This document shows positions 24,912-28,732 of a DNA stretch of 28,732 nucleotides, in pieces (within the stretch, counting starts at the first letter, position 1; every line of letters begins with the position of its first letter). Source of the stretch: an uncultured Porphyromonadaceae bacterium. Its GTDB lineage: Bacteria > Bacteroidota > Bacteroidia > Bacteroidales > Muribaculaceae. The notes below the pieces were generated by a model. It was not told the DNA's origin and did not search any database. It worked only from the letters and a program-made list of their open reading frames with translations. The DNA lies in the NCBI GenBank assembly GCA_900541865.1, contig UQLO01000031.1, forward strand, positions 1 to 28,732. Direction: 5' to 3'. The position numbers and the translations under genes were made by a program.

Positions 24912-26852
24912 ATGATTTCTATCACATTTCCCGATAATAGCGTCAAGGAATTTGAAGCAGGCATCACGCCGCTCCAAATCGCCGAGTCCATTTCGCCACG
25001 TCTTGCCCGCGAGGTGCTGGCCGCCACTGTCGACGGTCAGGAGTGGGACCTGTCGCGACCCATTGAAGCTGATGCCGCCGTGCGTCTTTTCAAATGGGAT
25101 GACCCCGAGGGCAAGCATGCCTTCTGGCACTCCAGCGCTCACCTTCTTGCCGAGGCGCTCCAGCAGCTCTATCCCGGCGTGAAGTTCGGCATCGGCCCGG
25201 CTATCGAAAACGGCTTCTACTACGACATCGACCCGGGCGAGAACAAGCTCACCTCGGCCGACTTCGCCAAGATTGAGGCCAAAATGCTTGAGCTCGCCAA
25301 GCAGAATCAGGAAATAGTGCGCCGCGAAATCTCTAAGGCCGACGCTCTGGAGGCTTTCGGCGCCCGCGGCGAATCCTATAAGTGCGAGCTCATCTCCGAG
25401 CTTGAGGACGGCTCCATCACCACCTATACTCAGGGCGACTTCACCGACCTCTGCCGCGGCCCGCACCTGCCCAACACGGCTCCTATCAAGGCCGTCAAGA
25501 TTATGAGTCTCGCCGGCGCCTTCTGGCGCGGCGACGAGAAGCGCAACCAGCTCGTGCGCGTCTACGGCATCACCTTCCCCAAGAAGAGCATGCTCGACGA
25601 ATACCTGGCCCTGCTCGAAGAGGCCAAGAAGCGCGACCACCGCAAGCTCGGCAAGGAAATGGAACTCTTCGCCTTCTCCCAGAAGGTTGGCGCCGGACTG
25701 CCCCTGTGGCTCCCCAAGGGCGCCGCTCTGCGCGACCGCCTCGAGCAGTTCCTCCGCAAGATTCAGAAGAAATACGGCTACCTCCAGGTAATCACTCCCC
25801 ATATCGGCAACAAGCAGCTCTACGTCACCTCCGGCCACTACGCCAAGTACGGCAAGGACTCCTTCCAGCCCATCCATACTCCCGAGGAAGGCGAGGAATA
25901 TCTGCTCAAGCCCATGAACTGCCCGCATCACTGCGAAATATTCCGTGCCCTGCCGCGCTCTTACCGCGACCTGCCCCTGCGCCTGGCAGAGTTCGGCACC
26001 GTCTACCGCTACGAGCAGTCCGGCGAGCTCCACGGCCTGACCCGCGTACGCGGCTTTACGCAGGACGATGCCCACATCTACTGCGCTCCCGACCAAATCA
26101 AGGATGAGTTCCTCAAGGTGATGGACATCATCCTCTACATCTTCAAGTGCCTTAAGTTCGAAAACTACGAGGCTCAAATCAGCCTCCGCGACCCCGAGCA
26201 CAAGGAGAAGTATATAGGCAGCGACGAGAACTGGCACCTCGCCGAGCAGGCCATCATCGAGGCTTGCGCCGAGAAGGGCCTCAAAGCACGCACCGAACTT
26301 GGCGAAGCCGCTTTCTATGGTCCCAAGCTCGACTTTATGGTCAAAGACGCCATCGGCCGCCGCTGGCAGCTCGGCACCATCCAGGTAGACTACAACCTGC
26401 CCGAACGCTTCGAACTCGAATATACCGGCGCCGACAATGCCAAGCACCGCCCCGTGATGATACACCGCGCGCCCTTCGGCTCGATGGAACGCTTCGTGGC
26501 CGTCCTGCTGGAGCACACCGCCGGCCACTTCCCTCTGTGGCTCGCCCCCGACCAGGTGACCATCATCCCCGTCAGCGACAAGTACCTCGACTATGCCCGA
26601 ACCGTCGGCGAAGAGCTCGACAAGGCCGACATACGCTACACCGTCGACGACCGCAACGAAACCCTTGGCCGAAAAATACGCGACAATCAGCTCAAACGAG
26701 TGCCATATATGCTCGTTGTAGGCGAAAAAGAAGCACAAAACGGCGAAGTTTCTGTAAGAAAACCCGGCGAAGGTGACCTTGGTACGATGAAAATCGCTAC
26801 CTTTGCAGAGAAATTGACCAATGAGGTCAAGGAAATGACAAACTCACTCTAA
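24912..26852 (+). CDS. thrS: Threonyl-tRNA synthetase
   Basis: The protein has 646 aa, full length. It charges tRNA-Thr in the cytoplasm. Domains in order: an N-terminal TGS domain (about 1-60); the editing domain with HSSAH (H73, H77) and the SAD part (RGPHLPNT); the class II catalytic core with Cys337 in MNCPHHCE as a zinc ligand, motif 2 around FGTVYRYEQSGELHG and motif 3 around GSMERFVAVLLEH; and a C-terminal anticodon-binding domain (about 545-640). The ATG at 24912 is the first start after the promoter. infC begins 26 bases downstream, giving the classic thrS-infC-rpmI-rplT order. Confidence 0.98.
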   Translation: MISITFPDNSVKEFEAGITPLQIAESISPRLAREVLAATVDGQEWDLSRPIEADAAVRLFKWDDPEGKHAFWHSSAHLLAEALQQLYPGVKFGIGPAIENGFYYDIDPGENKLTSADFAKIEAKMLELAKQNQEIVRREISKADALEAFGARGESYKCELISELEDGSITTYTQGDFTDLCRGPHLPNTAPIKAVKIMSLAGAFWRGDEKRNQLVRVYGITFPKKSMLDEYLALLEEAKKRDHRKLGKEMELFAFSQKVGAGLPLWLPKGAALRDRLEQFLRKIQKKYGYLQVITPHIGNKQLYVTSGHYAKYGKDSFQPIHTPEEGEEYLLKPMNCPHHCEIFRALPRSYRDLPLRLAEFGTVYRYEQSGELHGLTRVRGFTQDDAHIYCAPDQIKDEFLKVMDIILYIFKCLKFENYEAQISLRDPEHKEKYIGSDENWHLAEQAIIEACAEKGLKARTELGEAAFYGPKLDFMVKDAIGRRWQLGTIQVDYNLPERFELEYTGADNAKHRPVMIHRAPFGSMERFVAVLLEHTAGHFPLWLAPDQVTIIPVSDKYLDYARTVGEELDKADIRYTVDDRNETLGRKIRDNQLKRVPYMLVVGEKEAQNGEVSVRKPGEGDLGTMKIATFAEKLTNEVKEMTNSL

Positions 26853-26878
26853 AAAACTACAGGCAACCTAACCACTGA

Positions 26879-27481
26879 ATGGAGAAAAAGCCCTTCAACC
26901 CCGGTCCTCGACCCAGTGCCCCCGCCGGCCGTCGCCCTGTACAGCCCCGACGCGACCCGCGCCAGGTTAAGCAGGCACCTAACAACATCAACGAGCATAT
27001 CCGCGCCCCGCAGGTTCGTCTGGTGGGCGACAATGTCACCCCCGGAATCTATTCCATCCACGAGGCTCGTAAAATTGCCGAGGAGCAGGAACTGGACCTG
27101 GTGGAAATCTCCGCACAGGCTGACCCTCCCGTGTGCAAGGTGCTCGACTACCAGAAGTACCTCTACCAGCAGAAGAAAAAGGCCAAGGAAATCAAGGCTA
27201 AAAGCACAAAGGTGGTCGTCAAGGAGATTCGTTTCGGACCCCAGACCGACGACCACGACTACAACTTCAAGCTAAAGCACGCTCAGGGATTCCTCCAGGA
27301 AGGCGCTAAGGTCAAAGCCTACGTCTTCTTCAAGGGCCGCTCCATTCTCTTCAAAGAGCAGGGCGAAGTCCTCCTGCTGCGCTTCGCTAACGACCTTGAG
27401 GAATACGGAAAGGTAGAGCAGATGCCACAGCTCGAAGGCAAGAGAATGATCATCATGCTCTCGCCCAAAAAGAAACAGTAA
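26879..27481 (+). CDS. infC: Translation initiation factor IF-3
   Basis: The protein has 200 aa. IF-3 binds the 30S subunit and checks start-codon pairing. The canonical N-domain begins at NINEHIRAPQVRLVG (from residue about 36) and the C-domain carries KEIRFGPQTDDHDYNFK and ends in LSPKKKQ. The start is an ordinary ATG at 26879, not the rare AUU of enterobacteria. The first 35 residues (rich in Pro, Arg and Gln) extend beyond the usual start, and no internal ATG lies before the conserved part, so the extension seems real. A small hairpin (CCGCG/CGCGG, 27487-27502) lies between infC and rpmI. Confidence 0.97.
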   Translation: MEKKPFNPGPRPSAPAGRRPVQPRRDPRQVKQAPNNINEHIRAPQVRLVGDNVTPGIYSIHEARKIAEEQELDLVEISAQADPPVCKVLDYQKYLYQQKKKAKEIKAKSTKVVVKEIRFGPQTDDHDYNFKLKHAQGFLQEGAKVKAYVFFKGRSILFKEQGEVLLLRFANDLEEYGKVEQMPQLEGKRMIIMLSPKKKQ

Positions 27482-27536
27482 TAACGCCGCGCTCACCCGC
27501 GGAGTATATAAACATCAATCATCAACAATCACAAAA

Positions 27537-27734
27537 ATGCCTAAGGTTAAGACTAATTCCGGTGCCAAAAAGAGGTTCGCCCTTACCGGATCAGGAAAAA
27601 TCAAGAGAAAACACGCATTCAAGAGCCACATCTTGACCAAAAAGACCAAAAAGCAGAAACGCAACCTCACCCACGCCGGTCTGGTACACTCTACCAACGT
27701 TAGCCAGGTGAAGAGCCTCCTCGGTCTGAAATAA
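27537..27734 (+). CDS. rpmI: Ribosomal protein bL35
   Basis: The protein has 65 aa, highly basic and full length. The start MPKVKTNSGAKKRF and the mid-motif GKIKRKHAFKSHILTKKT are diagnostic of bL35 in the large ribosomal subunit. It lies 55 bases after infC. An unusually long 165-base gap separates it from rplT. Confidence 0.98.
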   Translation: MPKVKTNSGAKKRFALTGSGKIKRKHAFKSHILTKKTKKQKRNLTHAGLVHSTNVSQVKSLLGLK

Positions 27735-27748
27735 GTCATCTCTGCGGC

Positions 27749-27803
27749 CTCTCTTGGGCAGACCTGCCGGGTCTAAAACGGCAATTCTAAGTCGGCCAAG
27801 GAG
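27749..27803 (+). promoter_or_regulatory. Possible structured leader of rplT
   Basis: In the 165-base gap before rplT, CTCTCTTGG (27749-27757) can pair with CCAAGGAG (27796-27803) with one bulge, enclosing a smaller AGACC/GGTCT hairpin. L20 is known to bind mRNA leaders that mimic 23S rRNA in E. coli and Firmicutes; whether this one does so is inference. No T run follows, so a terminator is not supported. Confidence 0.35.
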
Positions 27804-27899
27804 CTTTCTGACGCTCATGCCGCACTAAAACAAATTATTAACCGACTGTTCAGCATCAAAGTGCCTTCCGGCCGCTGACATTCAAAACTGTTTAAAACA

Positions 27900-28250
27900 A
27901 TGCCAAGATCAGTAAACCACGTCGCTTCCCGCGCCCGTCGTAAAAAAATCCTCAAACTCACCCGCGGTTACTTTGGCTGCCGCCGCAACGTATGGACCGT
28001 AGCCAAAAACACCTGGGAAAAAGGTCTCACATACGCTTACCGCGACCGCAAAGACAAGAAGCGCAACTTCCGCGCTCTCTGGATCCAGCGTATCAACGCT
28101 GCTGCTCGCCTGCACGACCTGAGCTACTCCAAGCTCATGGGCCTGATCCACAAGAGCGGTATCGAAATGAACCGCAAGGTGCTCGCCGACCTCGCCCTCA
28201 ACAACCCCGCCGCTTTCGCTGCCGTCGTTGAGAAAGTGAAGAACGCATAA
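27900..28250 (+). CDS. rplT: Ribosomal protein bL20
   Basis: The protein has 116 aa, full length. It binds 23S rRNA early in 50S assembly. The start MPRSVNHVASRARRKKILK, the segment GYFGCRRNVWTVAK and the region RNFRALWIQRINAAAR are family hallmarks. It is the last gene of the operon and is followed at once by a strong terminator. Confidence 0.98.
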   Translation: MPRSVNHVASRARRKKILKLTRGYFGCRRNVWTVAKNTWEKGLTYAYRDRKDKKRNFRALWIQRINAAARLHDLSYSKLMGLIHKSGIEMNRKVLADLALNNPAAFAAVVEKVKNA

Positions 28251-28270
28251 ACCACACCGAACCCACACAA

Positions 28271-28302
28271 AAGCGCACCGAAGTCCTCGGTGCGCTTTTT
28301 TT
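28271..28302 (+). terminator. Intrinsic terminator after rplT
   Basis: A perfect 11-bp stem (AAGCGCACCGA 28271-28281 with TCGGTGCGCTT 28287-28297) around a 5-base loop runs straight into seven T residues ending at 28302. This is a textbook Rho-independent terminator about 20 bases past the stop codon. Confidence 0.95.
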
Positions 28303-28649
28303 GAACCCCTACGGGGTTCTCCTTCAGCGTGCGGCGGCGTTATGGAGCGGGGATTTGCAATCCCCGCCGGGCAGGCGAAGGTAACTTTTATGGCCAGACA
28401 GGTTGGCGCAAACACACGGACCGAGGCCCCAAGGAGGGCGAGCTTCCAGCTCGCAAGCCGCGAAAAGGCCCGCAAGCGCACGGACCGACGGCCCCAAGGA
28501 GGGCGAGAGGACGGCAACGCCGCCCCGCTTTATGTTAGCCGGATTCATCCGGCGGAATAGGATAGGGCGTGTGTTCGCATCCCGAAGGGATGCCGCTGAG
28601 CGCCGGCGTCGGCCACGGGGGATCCGGGGAAAGAACCCTGTAAGGGTTC
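28303..28649. repeat. Palindromes and REP-like copies after rplT
   Basis: No gene is visible. GAACCCC-TAC-GGGGTTC (28303-28319), GCATCCC-GAA-GGGATGC (28577-28593) and GAACCCT-GTA-AGGGTTC (28633-28649) are perfect 7-bp palindromes with 3-base loops. Between them lies a REP-like copy in the inverted orientation (28427-28470) with the flank GGCCCGCAAGC and CACGGACCGACGGC, followed by a partial second copy (28491-28507). The last palindrome is followed by AATAAAGTAGC, as near 24.5 kb. Confidence 0.85.
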
Positions 28650-28662
28650 AATAAAGTAGCTT

Positions 28663-28714
28663 TACCTTTGCAGCGTCGGACGACAGACTATCAAAAAGTC
28701 AGAGTTCGACGCTG
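28663..28714 (+). promoter_or_regulatory. Possible promoter and hairpin leader at the right edge
   Basis: TACCTTTG (28663-28670) matches the -7 box, although no clean TTTG lies 19-21 bases upstream. It is followed by an 11-bp inverted repeat with one mismatch (CAGCGTCGGAC 28671-28681 with GTTCGACGCTG 28704-28714) that encloses a nested GACT/AGTC stem. An ATG at 28724 may open a gene that continues past the window; only three codons are visible. Confidence 0.4.
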
Positions 28715-28732
28715 GAAAATTATATGGTTGTG

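Noticed and set aside
24897..26738. 613-aa open frame antisense to thrS
   Set aside because: It is a shadow of GC-rich coding sequence. thrS on the plus strand is full length with all motifs; the antisense protein has no recognisable domain.
28671..28715. tRNA-like look: a 7-base ATCAAAA loop closed by GACT/AGTC and a GTTCGAC stretch
   Set aside because: Total length is about 45 bases, with no D arm, acceptor stem or CCA in the right places. It is better explained as a leader hairpin.

Overview
The window looks like a chromosomal segment from a GC-rich gut Bacteroidales, probably Muribaculaceae or a close relative. The evidence is a SusC/SusD pair with a surface glycan-binding lipoprotein, a one-polypeptide hybrid two-component regulator (HTCS), promoters of the Bacteroidetes type (TTTG, about 20 bp, TAnnTTTG), few Shine-Dalgarno sites, and Muribaculaceae/Prevotella-style secretion tails. 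The family-level placement is inference.

Positions 1-17913 (minus strand) hold a polysaccharide utilization locus (PUL) whose gene set points to beta-1,4-galactan, the pectic arabinogalactan I side chain. In transcription order it encodes a secreted clan GH-A-like hydrolase (808 aa), SusC, SusD, a SusE-position lipoprotein, a GH53 endo-galactanase lipoprotein and a GH2 beta-galactosidase. A second unit with its own promoter follows: galK, galE, galM and a sugar-1-phosphate-type nucleotidyltransferase. A terminator closes that unit. A separate small unit then encodes a secreted protein with a C-terminal sorting-like tail. Together the genes describe binding and cutting of galactan at the surface, import by SusCD, periplasmic release of galactose and cytoplasmic entry into UDP-sugars. 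No galT is present here, and the nucleotidyltransferase is a candidate for that step.

Positions 17914-18157 are the divergent control region. It has a strong promoter for the HTCS, a weaker candidate promoter for the PUL, and two direct copies of TGTCCGATTTG spaced exactly 21 bp, a good candidate operator. The HTCS (18158-22024) is followed after 58 bp by a membrane-anchored Hanks-type Ser/Thr kinase with two tandem copies of an extracytoplasmic domain (22083-24311).

Positions 24312-24911 and 28251-28732 are repeat-rich intergenic DNA that flanks a housekeeping operon (thrS-infC-rpmI-rplT, plus strand). They carry a REP-like element (three tandem copies of about 63 bp plus inverted copies) and families of short perfect palindromes. 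A related fragment sits inside an inverted heptamer-repeat array at the left edge. The right edge has a promoter-like box, a hairpin and possibly the start of another gene.
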